A program made the position numbers and the translations under genes. Below are positions 9,400 to 19,828 of a DNA stretch of 64,000 nucleotides, in pieces. The notes beneath the pieces are model-generated. The model worked only from the letters and a program-made list of their open reading frames with translations. It made no database searches and was not told the origin of the DNA. Source of the stretch: Lysobacter arvi. GTDB lineage: Bacteria; Pseudomonadota; Gammaproteobacteria; Xanthomonadales; Xanthomonadaceae. Location: NCBI GenBank assembly GCA_031216755.1, contig JARUHG010000001.1, forward strand, positions 496,001-560,000, read 5' to 3'. Within the stretch, counting starts at the first letter, position 1; every line of letters begins with the position of its first letter.

Positions 9400-10176
9400 T
9401 TAAGGATGGCCGGAAAGCGGCCCTGCGGGTCTCAACACGTCGGCCAGCCGCGCCGCCGGCCACCGGCCCACTCGCGCCGACCACGGCGACACGGTAGCCG
9501 GTTGCCCTGTCAGTTCCGCGACAGCGGCCAGGAAGCCGGGCCGCGGCCAGAGCCGGGCGCCCAGGCTCAGCAGGTGATCGTTTTCCACCTGGGCATCGAT
9601 GAGCGGAAAACCCCAGTCGCGCAGGTGGACCGCAAGGGCGGCCAGGGCCACCTTCGACCCTCCCGGCGCCGCGCTGAACATGCTCTCGCCGAAGAACATC
9701 CGGCCGATCGCGATGCCGTAGATGCCGCCGACCAGCCGCTCGCCATCGAAGACTTCGAACGAGTGCGCGTGACCGAGCTCATGCATCCGCTCGTAGGCCG
9801 CGCGCATCTCGCGCGTGATCCACGTGCCTCGTTGCCCCGGCCGCGGGATCTCGGCGCAGGCGCGAATGACCTGGGCGAACGCGGTGTCGGCGCGGACTTC
9901 CCATGCCGAGCGCCGCAGGCCGCGTCGGAACTTCGAACCGAGCCTGACCGCATCGGTGGCGAACACGGTGCGCGGATCGGGGCTCCACCACAGGATCGGC
10001 TGGCCTTGCGAGTACCAGGGGAAGATCCCGTGGCGGTACGCATTGAGCAGTCGGGCCGGGCTCAGGTCGCCTCCCACCGCGAGCAGGCCGTCGGGATGGC
10101 GCAGCGCCTGCTCCACCGGCGGGAACGGCGCCTCCGGGTCGGCCGACAGGAGTACGGGCAGGGAGCTCACGGTCAC
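9400..10176 (-). CDS. aat: leucyl/phenylalanyl-tRNA--protein transferase
   Basis: Aat transfers Leu or Phe from aminoacyl-tRNA to proteins with N-terminal Arg or Lys, creating the N-degrons recognised by ClpS. The family signatures are present: [48 protein letters not shown] and [14 protein letters not shown]. The likely start is GTG 10176, whose GTGA overlaps the stop of the upstream gene; a second in-frame GTG at 10170 is nearly as plausible. The product is about 258 residues, a little longer than E. coli Aat because of a C-terminal tail. Functionally it belongs with the nearby clpS-clpA. Confidence 0.96.
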   Translation of the reverse strand: MTVSSLPVLLSADPEAPFPPVEQALRHPDGLLAVGGDLSPARLLNAYRHGIFPWYSQGQPILWWSPDPRTVFATDAVRLGSKFRRGLRRSAWEVRADTAFAQVIRACAEIPRPGQRGTWITREMRAAYERMHELGHAHSFEVFDGERLVGGIYGIAIGRMFFGESMFSAAPGGSKVALAALAVHLRDWGFPLIDAQVENDHLLSLGARLWPRPGFLAAVAELTGQPATVSPWSARVGRWPAARLADVLRPAGPLSGHP

Positions 10177-11324
10177 GATGATGACGCGCCGTCGCCCACG
10201 TCGGGGGACTTGAACGGCGAGTGCGCCGCAAGCGTGCGGGCGTAGGCGCGGATCGATTCGGCCTCCTGCGAGCACCACTCGCGCAGTGCGCCGCGAAACC
10301 CCTCGTGTGCGATCCAGTGCCGGCTCCGTACGAACGTGGGCAGGAAGCCGCGTGCCAGCTTGTGCTCGCCTTGGGCCCCGGGCTCGAAGCGGGTCAGGCC
10401 CTCGCGCAGGCAGTATTCGATGCCCTGGTAGTAGCAGGTTTCGAAATGCAGGCCCGGCACGGACTCGGTCGCGCCCCAGTACCGTCCATGGAGCGTGCCG
10501 CCGCCGCGCAGGCAGAGCGCGCCGGCGATCGTTAGACCGTCGCGCATCGCAAGCATGATCACCAGCGACGTCGGCATTTCCCGCGCGAGATGCTGCAGGA
10601 ATTCCAGCGTGATCGCCGGATGGTTGCCGTACTCGGCGAAGGTTTGCAGGTAGAAGTCGTGCATCGCGGCCAGATCGTCCGCGGTGGCCTGCGATCCGTC
10701 GACGACGCGGAAGACCACGCCAGCGCGCGCGACCTTCGCGCGTTCCTGACGGATGTTCTTGCGATGCTTGTGGTCGAACGCGGCGAGGTAGTCGTCGAAC
10801 GTGCGCCAGCCGCGATCGTTCCGCCAGTGGTATTGCACGTCGATACGCGACAGCCAGTCGTCGTCGAAGGCCGCGTCCTCGTCGTGTTCGTGGAAGTTGA
10901 CGTGGACCGATGACAACTCGTTCCCGGCGCACAACGCGGCCATCGCATCGACGAGCAGGCGCCGCCGCTGCGGCGTGCGCGCCAGCAGCCGCGGCCCGGT
11001 GACGGGCGAGTAGGGCACCGCACAGAGCCACTTCGGGAAGTAGTCCAGGCCGGCACGCGCGTAGGCATGCGCCCACGCGTGGTCGAACACGAACTCGCCG
11101 TGCGAGTTGTCCTTCAGGTACGCGGGCGCGGCGGCGATGAGGTCATCGCCTTCCCACAGCGTGAGATGTTGCGGCCGCCAGCCCCATTTCGCGCGCAGGC
11201 AGCCATGCCGTTCGAGACCGTGCAGGAAGGCGTGCGCGACGAAGGGATTGCCGCCGTCGTGCAGCCCGTCCCACTGCGAGGACGTAACCTGCGCGAGCGA
11301 GTCGAGGATGCGGGCCGTGGGCAT
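10173..11324 (-). CDS. GNAT-fold peptidogalycan biosynthesis-like protein (COG3146 / DUF482)
   Basis: The 383-residue product resembles the COG3146 family, distant FemAB/GNAT-like proteins of unknown substrate. Visible segments are NPFVAHAFLHGLE near the N-terminus, FDHAWAHAYARAGLDYFPK, FDHKHRKNIRQERAKV and the C-terminal FEPGAQGEHKLARGFLPT. It overlaps aat by 4 nt, so it is co-translated with it, and lies downstream of trxB. The start ATG at 11324 gives the usual family length. The enzymatic role is unknown. Confidence 0.8.
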   Translation of the reverse strand: MPTARILDSLAQVTSSQWDGLHDGGNPFVAHAFLHGLERHGCLRAKWGWRPQHLTLWEGDDLIAAAPAYLKDNSHGEFVFDHAWAHAYARAGLDYFPKWLCAVPYSPVTGPRLLARTPQRRRLLVDAMAALCAGNELSSVHVNFHEHDEDAAFDDDWLSRIDVQYHWRNDRGWRTFDDYLAAFDHKHRKNIRQERAKVARAGVVFRVVDGSQATADDLAAMHDFYLQTFAEYGNHPAITLEFLQHLAREMPTSLVIMLAMRDGLTIAGALCLRGGGTLHGRYWGATESVPGLHFETCYYQGIEYCLREGLTRFEPGAQGEHKLARGFLPTFVRSRHWIAHEGFRGALREWCSQEAESIRAYARTLAAHSPFKSPDVGDGASSS

Positions 11325-11482
11325 CGGGATGGATCGCGAATGGCGCGACTTACGGACGTCTTTCTGCGCGGGTCACGCCGTTGGTGGCGTGGCCGATCCG
11401 GCGTGGGCACGCGCGACCCCGCGATCCAGGGCCGCGCGCCCGCGACCGCGGCCGACGCCGGCAGGGCATCGGCCGGGCGCGC

Positions 11483-12656
<1,174 letters not shown>

Positions 12657-12676
12657 CGTCACCACATCCCCCCACG

Positions 12677-12700
12677 AGCCGCGCCGCCCGCGCGGCTTTT
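12677..12700 (+). terminator. second tandem terminator-like hairpin before ald
   Basis: AGCCGCGC (12677-12684) pairs with GCGCGGCT (12690-12697) around CGCCC, followed by TTT. It lies only 20 nt after the first terminator and 22 nt before the ald ATG, so ald expression needs readthrough, antitermination or a promoter hidden here. Confidence 0.6.
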
Positions 12701-12721
12701 CAACGAGCGAAGGTAAGAGAC

Positions 12722-13792
12722 ATGCGGATCGGCGTTCCCAAGGAAACCAAGACCCTCGAAGGGCGCGTCGCGCTCGTTCCGGCTGCGGCCGGCGACCTGG
12801 TCAAGCGCGGCCACGAGGTCTGGATCGAAAAGGATGCCGGCATCAAGTCGGGCTTCAAGGACGAGCAGTACACGCAGCTGGGCGTGAAGATCGCACCCGA
12901 CGCGGCCGCGCTGTACGAGAAGGGCGAGTTGATCGTGAAGGTGAAGGAGCCGATCGCCGGCGACCTGCAGCACCTGCGCCGCGACCACCTGCTGTTCTGC
13001 TACCTGCACCTGGCCGCCGAACCCAAGCTCACGCGCGAACTGCTCGACATCGGCCTGACCGGCGTCGCGTTCGAGACCGTCGAGCTGCCCAACGGCGACC
13101 TGCCGCTGCTGGCGCCGATGTCGGTGATCGCCGGCAAGATCGCGGTGCAGGTCGGCACGCACCTGCTGCACCAGCCGCAGGGCGGCAAGGGCAAGCTGCT
13201 CGGCGGCCTGCCCTCGACCGAACGCGGCAAGGTCGTGGTGTTCGGTGCGGGCAAGGCCGGCAGCGCGTCGGCGCAGCTGGCAGCCGCGGGCGGCTCGAAC
13301 GTCGTCGTGTTCGAAATGCGCCAGGACCGCATGGACGAGATGATGCGCCTGGGCAACAACGTCACCGCGCTGTACCCGTATGCCGACGTCGTCGCGCGCG
13401 AAGTCGCCTCGGCCGACCTCGTCGTCGGCGCGGTGCTGGTCACCGGCGCGAAGGCGCCGCACGTGATGAACCGCGACATGCTCAAGGGCATGGAAGCCGG
13501 CAGCGTGCTCGTCGACATCTCGATCGACCAGGGCGGCTGCTTCGAGACCTCGCGTCCGACCACCTGGAAGGAACCGACCTACGTGGAAGAGGGCGTCACC
13601 CACTTCTGCGTGACCAACATGCCGGGCGCCGTGCCGCAGACCAGCTCGCAGGCGATCTGTGCGGCGATCCTGCCGTGGGTGAACAAGCTGGCCTCGGGCA
13701 GCGACTGGCGCAACAACCCAGCGCTGGTGCGCGGCATCAACGTCGAGAACGGCAAGATCGTCCACCCGGCGCTGCAGGACATGAAGGTCTGA
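12722..13792 (+). CDS. ald: alanine dehydrogenase
   Basis: Ald interconverts L-alanine and pyruvate plus ammonia with NAD. The 356-residue protein begins MRIGVPKETKTLEGRVALVP. It has the pyruvate-binding residues R15, K75 and H96 seen in characterised enzymes, and the Rossmann motif VVVFGAGKAGSASAQLAAAG near residue 173. The ATG at 12722 follows a GAAGG-type ribosome site. It occupies the place between trxB and ftsK where E. coli has lrp. Two terminator hairpins upstream suggest attenuation or isolation from the leader RNA. Confidence 0.95.
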   Translation: MRIGVPKETKTLEGRVALVPAAAGDLVKRGHEVWIEKDAGIKSGFKDEQYTQLGVKIAPDAAALYEKGELIVKVKEPIAGDLQHLRRDHLLFCYLHLAAEPKLTRELLDIGLTGVAFETVELPNGDLPLLAPMSVIAGKIAVQVGTHLLHQPQGGKGKLLGGLPSTERGKVVVFGAGKAGSASAQLAAAGGSNVVVFEMRQDRMDEMMRLGNNVTALYPYADVVAREVASADLVVGAVLVTGAKAPHVMNRDMLKGMEAGSVLVDISIDQGGCFETSRPTTWKEPTYVEEGVTHFCVTNMPGAVPQTSSQAICAAILPWVNKLASGSDWRNNPALVRGINVENGKIVHPALQDMKV

Positions 13793-13878
13793 GAGCAACG
13801 GGACTCGGACCCCGTGAACGGGGATCCGCGCAGGTAGCCGATGCCATGGGCGGCGTCGGTAGCCCGCTCGCATAAAAT

Positions 13879-13918
13879 CCGTAGCCCGGTTTGGCTGGTC
13901 GGCCAATCCGGGCTACGG
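13879..13918. repeat. GTAG-headed REP-like palindrome
   Basis: An 11-bp perfect inverted repeat (CCGTAGCCCGG, 13879-13889, with 13908-13918) continues after one T-T mismatch into a 5-bp inner stem (TTGGC/GCCAA) with a 6-nt loop. It begins about 90 nt after the ald stop and is not followed by a T tract. The GTAG head resembles the REP-like elements known from Stenotrophomonas and relatives. The remainder of 13793-14063 shows no gene. Confidence 0.6.
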
Positions 13919-14063
13919 TCGTTTCAGGGCATGGCTTTTCCGGAGAATCGGCACGTTTCCGGAGATCGGCAGGTCGTCACGGGTTCCCGGTTCCGGTCCC
14001 CGGGCCCCGCCTTTTGACGTATATTCAACAAGTAACGCAACCCATTTGAGGCAGAACATCACG

Positions 14064-16424
14064 GTGGCGCAGGCGTCCGCAGCGAGTCGAAAGAAGCTCA
14101 AGGCCGAGAAGTTGCCGCCGTCGCCGCGACGGCAGCGGCTGGTGCGCGACATCGCGTTGATCCTCATCGCCCCGCTGTTGCTGTACCTGCTGGCGAGCCT
14201 GGTGACGTTCTCGCCGCAGGACCCGGGCTGGTCGCACTCGGGCAGCGTGACCGCGCCGCTGCACAACGTCGGCGGCCGCGTCGGCGCGTGGACTGCGGAC
14301 GTCCTGCTGTACCTGTGCGGCTACGTCGCGTTCCTGCTGCCGATCATGCTCGGCGCCATCGCGTGGATCGCCCTGTTCGGCATGGACAGCGACGGCGATG
14401 GCGAGGCCGACTTCGGCCCCGCGCTGCGCCTGGTCGGCATCGTCGGCTTCCTCGTGGCGGCCACCGGGCTGCTCGAACTGCGCGTCGGCACGGCCGAAGC
14501 GTTCTCGGCCCGCGCCGGCGGCATCCTCGGACAACTGGTGGGCAAGTCGCTGTACAGCGGCTTCGGGCCCGTCGGCGGCAACCTGTTCCTGCTCGCGTTG
14601 CTGCTGGTTTCGGTGACGCTGGCGACGGGGCTGTCGTGGTTCGCGGTCATGGACAAGATCGGCCAGTGGGTGCTCGCGCTCGGGCCGACCGCCAGCACGT
14701 TGTTCCGCAAGGGCGAGAAGCAGGCCACGGAATGGCAGCAGACCCGCGCGCTGCGCGAAGAGCGCGAGGAAGCGCGCAAGGTCGACACGGAACTGCGCGC
14801 CAAGCGTGCGCCGGTGAAGATCGAACCGCCGCCGCCGGCCGCGGCCGTGGTCGAGAAGAGCGAGCGGGCCAAGCGCGAAACCCAGATCCCGTTGTTCCAC
14901 ACCGGCGACGGGACGGGCATCCCGCCGCTGGCGCTGCTCGACGATCCCAAGCCGCAGCCCAAGGGTTACGACGAACAGACGCTGGAAACCCTCTCGCGCC
15001 AGATCGAGTTCAAGCTCAAGGACTTCCGCATCGATGCGCAGGTGGTCGGCGCGTATCCGGGTCCGGTCATTACGCGTTTCGAGATCGAGCCGGCGCCGGG
15101 CGTGAAGGTCAGCCAGATTTCCTCGCTCGACAAGGACATCGCGCGCGGCCTGTCGGTGAAGTCGGTGCGCGTGGTGGACGTGATCCCGGGCAAGTCGGTG
15201 ATCGGCCTGGAAACGCCGAACACCTCGCGCGAGATGATCTTCCTGTCCGAGCTGCTGCGCTCGAAGGAATACGACAAGTCCACCAGCCCGCTCACGCTGG
15301 CGCTGGGCAAGGACATCGCCGGCCGCCCGACGGTCGCCGACCTCGCGCGCATGCCGCACCTGCTGGTCGCCGGTACCACCGGTTCGGGCAAGTCCGTCGC
15401 CGTCAACGCGATGGTGCTGTCGCTGCTCTACAAGGCGTCCGCGAAGGACCTGCGGATGCTGATGATCGACCCGAAGATGCTGGAACTGTCGGTTTACCAG
15501 GGCATTCCGCACCTGCTGGCGCCGGTCGTCACCGACATGAAGGAAGCGGCCAACGGCCTGCGCTGGTGCGTGGCCGAGATGGAACGCCGCTACAAGCTGA
15601 TGTCGGCCGTGGGCGTGCGAAACCTCGCCGGCTTCAACAAGAAGGTGAAGGACGCCATCGACGCGGGCCAGCCGATGATGGACCCGCTGTTCAAGCCAAA
15701 CCCGGAACTCGGCGAGGCGCCGCGTCCGCTGGAAACGCTGCCGTTCATCGTCATCTTCATCGACGAATTCGCCGACATGATGATGATCGTCGGCAAGAAG
15801 GTCGAAGAGCTGATCGCGCGCCTGGCGCAGAAGGCCCGCGCGGCCGGCATCCACCTGATCCTCGCCACGCAGCGTCCGTCCGTGGACGTCATCACCGGCC
15901 TGATCAAGGCGAACATCCCCACGCGGATCGCGTTTCAGGTGTCGAGCAAGATCGACTCGCGCACGATCCTGGACCAGTCCGGCGCCGAAACGCTGCTCGG
16001 CCACGGCGACATGCTGTACCTGCCGCCCGGCACCGCCATGCCAGAGCGCGTGCACGGCGCGTTCGTGTCCGACGACGAAGTGCACCGCGTCGTGGAGCAC
16101 CTCAAGCAGATCGGCGGCGGCCCGGACTACATCGAAGGTGTCCTCGACGAAGTGCAGACGATGGGCGACGGCGTGGTCGTCGGCGCGACCGGCCTGCCCG
16201 AATCCGGCGGCGGTGGCGGCGACGAATCCGATCCGCTGTACGACGAGGCCGTCCGCATCGTCACCGAAACGCGCCGCGCGTCGATCTCCGGCGTGCAGCG
16301 CCGCCTGAAGATCGGCTACAACCGCGCGGCGCGCCTGATCGAGGCGATGGAAGCGGCCGGCGTCGTGACGCCGCCGGAGCACAACGGCGATCGTTCGGTG
16401 CTTGCGCCGCCACCGCCGAAGTGA
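14064..16424 (+). CDS. ftsK: DNA translocase FtsK
   Basis: FtsK anchors at the septum and pumps DNA toward dif for chromosome dimer resolution. The ~786-residue protein has about four N-terminal membrane segments (residues ~30-175), a short charged linker and a RecA-like motor. The motor has Walker A GTTGSGKS near residue 437 and Walker [15 protein letters not shown]. The C-terminal gamma winged helix ([20 protein letters not shown]) reads KOPS. The linker is short compared with E. coli FtsK, as is normal for this lineage. GTG 14064 is preferred; TTG 14046 in the same frame is possible. lolA and rarA follow as in E. coli. Confidence 0.96.
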   Translation: MAQASAASRKKLKAEKLPPSPRRQRLVRDIALILIAPLLLYLLASLVTFSPQDPGWSHSGSVTAPLHNVGGRVGAWTADVLLYLCGYVAFLLPIMLGAIAWIALFGMDSDGDGEADFGPALRLVGIVGFLVAATGLLELRVGTAEAFSARAGGILGQLVGKSLYSGFGPVGGNLFLLALLLVSVTLATGLSWFAVMDKIGQWVLALGPTASTLFRKGEKQATEWQQTRALREEREEARKVDTELRAKRAPVKIEPPPPAAAVVEKSERAKRETQIPLFHTGDGTGIPPLALLDDPKPQPKGYDEQTLETLSRQIEFKLKDFRIDAQVVGAYPGPVITRFEIEPAPGVKVSQISSLDKDIARGLSVKSVRVVDVIPGKSVIGLETPNTSREMIFLSELLRSKEYDKSTSPLTLALGKDIAGRPTVADLARMPHLLVAGTTGSGKSVAVNAMVLSLLYKASAKDLRMLMIDPKMLELSVYQGIPHLLAPVVTDMKEAANGLRWCVAEMERRYKLMSAVGVRNLAGFNKKVKDAIDAGQPMMDPLFKPNPELGEAPRPLETLPFIVIFIDEFADMMMIVGKKVEELIARLAQKARAAGIHLILATQRPSVDVITGLIKANIPTRIAFQVSSKIDSRTILDQSGAETLLGHGDMLYLPPGTAMPERVHGAFVSDDEVHRVVEHLKQIGGGPDYIEGVLDEVQTMGDGVVVGATGLPESGGGGGDESDPLYDEAVRIVTETRRASISGVQRRLKIGYNRAARLIEAMEAAGVVTPPEHNGDRSVLAPPPPK

Positions 16425-16520
16425 ACCGTGCCGCGGCGATTCGTCGCGGCGTGCAGGCCCGTTCAGACATCCGGCGGCACACTCGCCGGCGACACGTTGA
16501 TACCCCCTGGAGTTTCCCGC

Positions 16521-17147
16521 ATGCGTGCAGTTCGTTTCATCGGCGCCGCGCTGGCGCTCGCGCTGGCCTCGACCACGGCCCTCGCCGGTGCGCGCGACGA
16601 CCTCAACGCCTTCACGAAGGGCCTCAAGGGCCTGAGCGGCGAGTTCAGCCAGCAGGTCTTCGATCCACAGGGCAAGTTGAAGGAAACCTCCACCGGCACG
16701 CTGGCGCTGTCGGCGCCGCGCCTGTTCCGGTGGCAGTACGTGAAGCCGTATCCGCAGCTGATCGTCGCCGACGGCAAGAAGGTGTGGGTGTTCGATCCGG
16801 ACCTGCAGCAGGCCACGGTGCGCCCGCAGGGCGTGGAGGAGCAGAACAGCCCGCTCGCCGCGCTGATCGATCCGGCCAAACTCGACGCGCAGTTCGTCGT
16901 CAAGGAGCTGGGCATGGACAAGGGGCTGGAGTGGCTCGCGCTCGCGCCGAAGGACGAAGCGCAGGCGGCGTTCCGCAGCGCGCGCCTGGGCTTCGGCGGA
17001 AGCGGCCTGGTGAAGATGCAGGTGGTCGACAACCTGGGCCAGCGCACCGAGATCGAGTTCACCGGCTGGAAGCGCAATCCCGCCTTCGCCGCCGACACCT
17101 TCCGTTACGCGCCGCCCAAGGGCGTGGACGTGATCGGCGGCGAATGA
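16521..17147 (+). CDS. lolA: outer membrane lipoprotein carrier protein LolA
   Basis: LolA ferries lipoproteins across the periplasm from LolCDE to LolB. The 208-residue product starts with a signal peptide (MRAVRFIGAALALALASTTA, cleavage at ALA-G). The half-open beta-barrel sequence follows, with LKGLSGEFSQQVFD, GTLALSAPRLFRWQYVKPYP and the WVFDPDLQQ strand. CTGGAG at about 16507-16512 precedes the ATG. It lies between ftsK and rarA, the conserved arrangement, and ends shortly before a strong terminator. Confidence 0.95.
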   Translation: MRAVRFIGAALALALASTTALAGARDDLNAFTKGLKGLSGEFSQQVFDPQGKLKETSTGTLALSAPRLFRWQYVKPYPQLIVADGKKVWVFDPDLQQATVRPQGVEEQNSPLAALIDPAKLDAQFVVKELGMDKGLEWLALAPKDEAQAAFRSARLGFGGSGLVKMQVVDNLGQRTEIEFTGWKRNPAFAADTFRYAPPKGVDVIGGE

Positions 17148-17170
17148 TCCGGCGACATCGCGACGAACAA

Positions 17171-17194
17171 GGCCTGCTTCGGCAGGCCTTTTCG
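17171..17194 (+). terminator. intrinsic terminator of lolA
   Basis: GGCCTGC (17171-17177) pairs with GCAGGCC (17182-17188) around a UUCG tetraloop, followed by TTTTCGTTT. It lies 24 nt after the lolA stop. Confidence 0.88.
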
Positions 17195-17238
17195 TTTGCG
17201 TGAGGGCAGGGCCGGATTCGCCGGCCCGGGAGTGCCCG

Positions 17239-17934
17239 GTGTTTCGTCGTCCCGCGATGCTCATAGGCCTGTGCCTGCTCTCGGCGCCGGCAATGTCGAA
17301 CGAACCCGGCGCCGCGCCGGCCGCACCGGCGCGCGCGCTGCCTGCCGCGACCAAACTCGGCGAGATGGATCGCGCCGCGCTGGAGAAGGCGATCGCCGGA
17401 ACGGTCGTGGCCGCGCTCTCCGAGCGCTTCGGCGGCCGCGCGGTCGAGGCGAAGTTCGACGACCTGCAGGCGCAGCCGCTGGACGCGCAGCGGCGGATGA
17501 TCCGCGGCGAAGGCGGCATGCGCTTCGCCGGCGAGGCCGGTTGGATCGGCTTCCGCTTCGCCAGCCGCTACGACGACTTCCTCGGCCAGGCAGGGTGGCC
17601 CGAACTGGAACTCGGCGTCGGCGGCGAGGGTCGCCCGATTCCCAACGATGGACTGGCGTTGCGGCAACTCGAGGACCGCATGGCCGTCACCTTGCAGCGA
17701 GAGCTGGGCATGACGTCGGTGCGCATGCAGCTCGATCGCGTGGACACGACGGAAATAGCCGGGCATTACCTGGGCATGGACGCGCGCGGGCTGGCGGATT
17801 TCGGCCGCGATGGCAGCAGCGAAGTGCGCGTCCATGCGCTGTACGACCGGCGCGATGGTGCGTGGCTGCAGATGGAGTATCAGCTGGGCCCGCAGGACGG
17901 CGAGCCGCCGCAGCTGGCCGGTTCGACGCGCTGA
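17239..17934 (+). CDS. exported protein of unknown function, 231 aa
   Basis: GTG 17239 has GGGAG six nt upstream and opens a product with a short N-terminal hydrophobic segment (RRPAMLIGLCLLSAPAMS), probably a signal peptide. A proline/alanine linker follows, then an alpha/beta domain of about 190 residues containing AVEAKFDDLQAQPLDAQRRM, WIGFRFASRYDDFLGQ and DRRDGAWLQMEYQLG. I do not recognise the family. It sits between the lolA terminator and rarA. An alternative ATG at 17257 would remove part of the signal. Confidence 0.6.
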   Translation: MFRRPAMLIGLCLLSAPAMSNEPGAAPAAPARALPAATKLGEMDRAALEKAIAGTVVAALSERFGGRAVEAKFDDLQAQPLDAQRRMIRGEGGMRFAGEAGWIGFRFASRYDDFLGQAGWPELELGVGGEGRPIPNDGLALRQLEDRMAVTLQRELGMTSVRMQLDRVDTTEIAGHYLGMDARGLADFGRDGSSEVRVHALYDRRDGAWLQMEYQLGPQDGEPPQLAGSTR

Positions 17935-18009
17935 GCGTCGCGTTCGGCGCATGACGGAGGTTCGCCGGCGGGCTTGGTATCGTGTGCGCAGATCCCCCAG
18001 AGACCGCAC

Positions 18010-19395
18010 GTGGCCCGCCGCACGAGTTCCCCTTCGTCCCTGACCGACGACCTGTTGCACGTCGACAACCGCGGCATGCAGCCGCTCGCCGAGCGGATGC
18101 GACCGCGCACGCTCGACGAAATGGTCGGGCAGAAGCGCCTGTTGTCGCCGCGCTCGGCGCTGCGTCGCGCGATCGAATCCGGCCGCGTTCATTCGATGAT
18201 CCTGTGGGGGCCGCCGGGCTGCGGGAAGACGACGCTCGCGCTGTTGCTGGCCAAGTACGCCGACGCCGATTTCCGCGCGATTTCCGCCGTGCTGTCCGGT
18301 CTGCCGGAGGTGCGGCAGGTGCTCGCCGAAGCCGCGCAGCGCTTCGCCGAAGGCCGTCGCACGGTGTTGTTCGTGGACGAGGTGCACCGCTTCAACAAGG
18401 CACAGCAGGATGCGTTCCTTCCGCATATCGAGCGCGGCACGATCCTGTTCGTCGGCGCGACCACGGAAAACCCCTCGTTCGAACTCAACTCCGCATTGCT
18501 CTCGCGCTGCCGCGTGCATGTGATGGAGGCGGTCTCCGCCGACGACATCCGCCTCGCATTGCGCCAGGCGCTCGACGACGAGGAGCGCGGCCTCGGCGGA
18601 CGCGGATTGAAGGTTGAGGACGCGCTGCTCGGCGAGATCGCGCACGCGGCGGACGGCGACGTGCGTCGCGCGCTGACGCTGCTGGAAATCGCCGCCGAAC
18701 TGGCCGAAGGCGAGGAGGGCGAGATCACCGCGGCCACGCTCGCGCAGGTGCTCGCCGATCGCACGCGTCGCTTCGACAAGGGCGGCGAGCAGTTCTACGA
18801 CCAGATCTCGGCGCTGCACAAATCGGTGCGCAGCTCCAATCCCGACGCCGCGCTGTACTGGTTCGCGCGCATGCTCGACGGCGGTTGCGATCGTGCCTAC
18901 CTCGCGCGACGCCTCACGCGCATGGCGGTGGAAGACATCGGCCTGGCCGATCCGCGCGCGATGCCGATGGCGCTGGAAGCGTGGGACACCTTCGAACGGC
19001 TGGGCAGTCCGGAAGGCGAACTCGCGCTCGCACAGGTCGTGGTGTACCTGGCGACGACGGCGAAGTCGAACGCGGTGTACGCCGCGTACAACGCCGCGCG
19101 CGCGGACGTGCAGCACTACGGGACGCAGGACGTGCCGCTGCACCTGCGCAACGCGCCGACGAAGTTGATGAAGCAGCTCGGCTACGCGAAGGGCTACCAG
19201 TACGACCACGATGTCGAAGGCGGCATCGCCCTGGACCAGACCGGTTTTCCCGATGCGATGGGCGAGCGCGTGTACTACCACCCGGTCGAACGCGGGCTGG
19301 AAATCCGCCTCAAGGAAAAGCTCGATCGGCTTCGCGCGCAGCGCGACGACGCGCGGCGTGACGGGAATGTGAGCGGCGACGACGAGGGAACCTGA
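18010..19395 (+). CDS. rarA: replication-associated recombination protein A (RarA/MgsA)
   Basis: RarA is a tetrameric AAA+ clamp-loader-like ATPase acting at stalled forks. The 461-residue product has the N-terminal MRPRTLDEMVGQKRLL motif, Walker A GPPGCGKTT near residue 66, Walker B VLFVDEVHRFNKAQQDAF and sensor 1 GATTENPSFELN. The C-terminal tetramerisation region has SVRSSNPDAALYWFARMLDGG and the NAPTKLMKQLGYAKGY segment. GTG 18010 is the likely start; TTG 17974 would add 12 residues. Family length and order after ftsK-lolA support the assignment. Confidence 0.94.
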   Translation: MARRTSSPSSLTDDLLHVDNRGMQPLAERMRPRTLDEMVGQKRLLSPRSALRRAIESGRVHSMILWGPPGCGKTTLALLLAKYADADFRAISAVLSGLPEVRQVLAEAAQRFAEGRRTVLFVDEVHRFNKAQQDAFLPHIERGTILFVGATTENPSFELNSALLSRCRVHVMEAVSADDIRLALRQALDDEERGLGGRGLKVEDALLGEIAHAADGDVRRALTLLEIAAELAEGEEGEITAATLAQVLADRTRRFDKGGEQFYDQISALHKSVRSSNPDAALYWFARMLDGGCDRAYLARRLTRMAVEDIGLADPRAMPMALEAWDTFERLGSPEGELALAQVVVYLATTAKSNAVYAAYNAARADVQHYGTQDVPLHLRNAPTKLMKQLGYAKGYQYDHDVEGGIALDQTGFPDAMGERVYYHPVERGLEIRLKEKLDRLRAQRDDARRDGNVSGDDEGT

Positions 19396-19403
19396 GTGTT
19401 TTC

Positions 19404-19430
19404 CGGCGTTGCCCGCCCGCAACGCCGTTT
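19404..19430 (+). terminator. probable rarA terminator
   Basis: CGGCGTTGC (19404-19412) pairs with GCAACGCCG (19419-19427) around CCGCCC, followed by only three T. It lies 9 nt after the rarA stop. Confidence 0.6.
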
Positions 19431-19742
19431 CAGTGCGAAGTTTGTGCCGCAAGTGTTTGAGCGGAAAGGGCCGGGAGGCGATCGTAGTGTCGCGGTAATG
19501 TCCCGCGTTTCCTGCGCGCAACGTCGTGCTGAATCGCGTCGCGGCTGCGCCGTCCATCGGCAGATCAAGGCCTTGCACGGCACTTCGCCCGTGACCGCCG
19601 CGCCACGCTGGAAAGTCGCATTTCAGTTTTGCAACGAGACGGCCCGCTTGGCCCCGCTTCGAAAGCGCCGAATGGATCGCGCATGCGGGGTTCAGGGCGA
19701 TTAACCCGCGCGATCAACGCGTTGGCGTGCCTGAACGACAGT

Positions 19743-19758
19743 TGGCACCGGCCGTGCG
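19743..19758 (+). promoter_or_regulatory. sigma-54-like -24/-12 promoter candidate
   Basis: TGGCAC then five bases then GTGCG gives GG and GC elements exactly 10 nt apart, as in the TGGCAC-N5-TTGCW consensus; two of the -12 positions deviate. It lies 70 nt upstream of the first gene. Pseudomonas fap operons are reported to involve RpoN/FleQ, which makes the match worth noting, but it rests on one site read by eye. Confidence 0.4.
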
Positions 19759-19828
19759 TGTAGTTCCTTGCGTCGTTTACCGGTGCCTCCCCCGGGCGCC
19801 AGCCGACGTCACGTAAAGGAGAACAACA

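Larger units (their letters stand above)
19396..19828 (+). other. 433-nt intergenic region ahead of the Fap-like operon
   Basis: No plausible gene is seen. After the rarA hairpin the region holds a stretch less GC-rich than coding DNA, a -24/-12 type promoter candidate at 19743-19758, and about 70 nt of leader ending in an AAAGGAG ribosome site for the first fap-like gene. Its length suggests room for activator binding. Confidence 0.6.

Noticed and set aside
14025-17519. 1164-codon open frame antisense to ftsK and lolA
   Set aside because: It runs across two well-supported genes and their intergenic region, consists of His/Arg/Gln/Asp-rich sequence without family features, and is a GC artefact.
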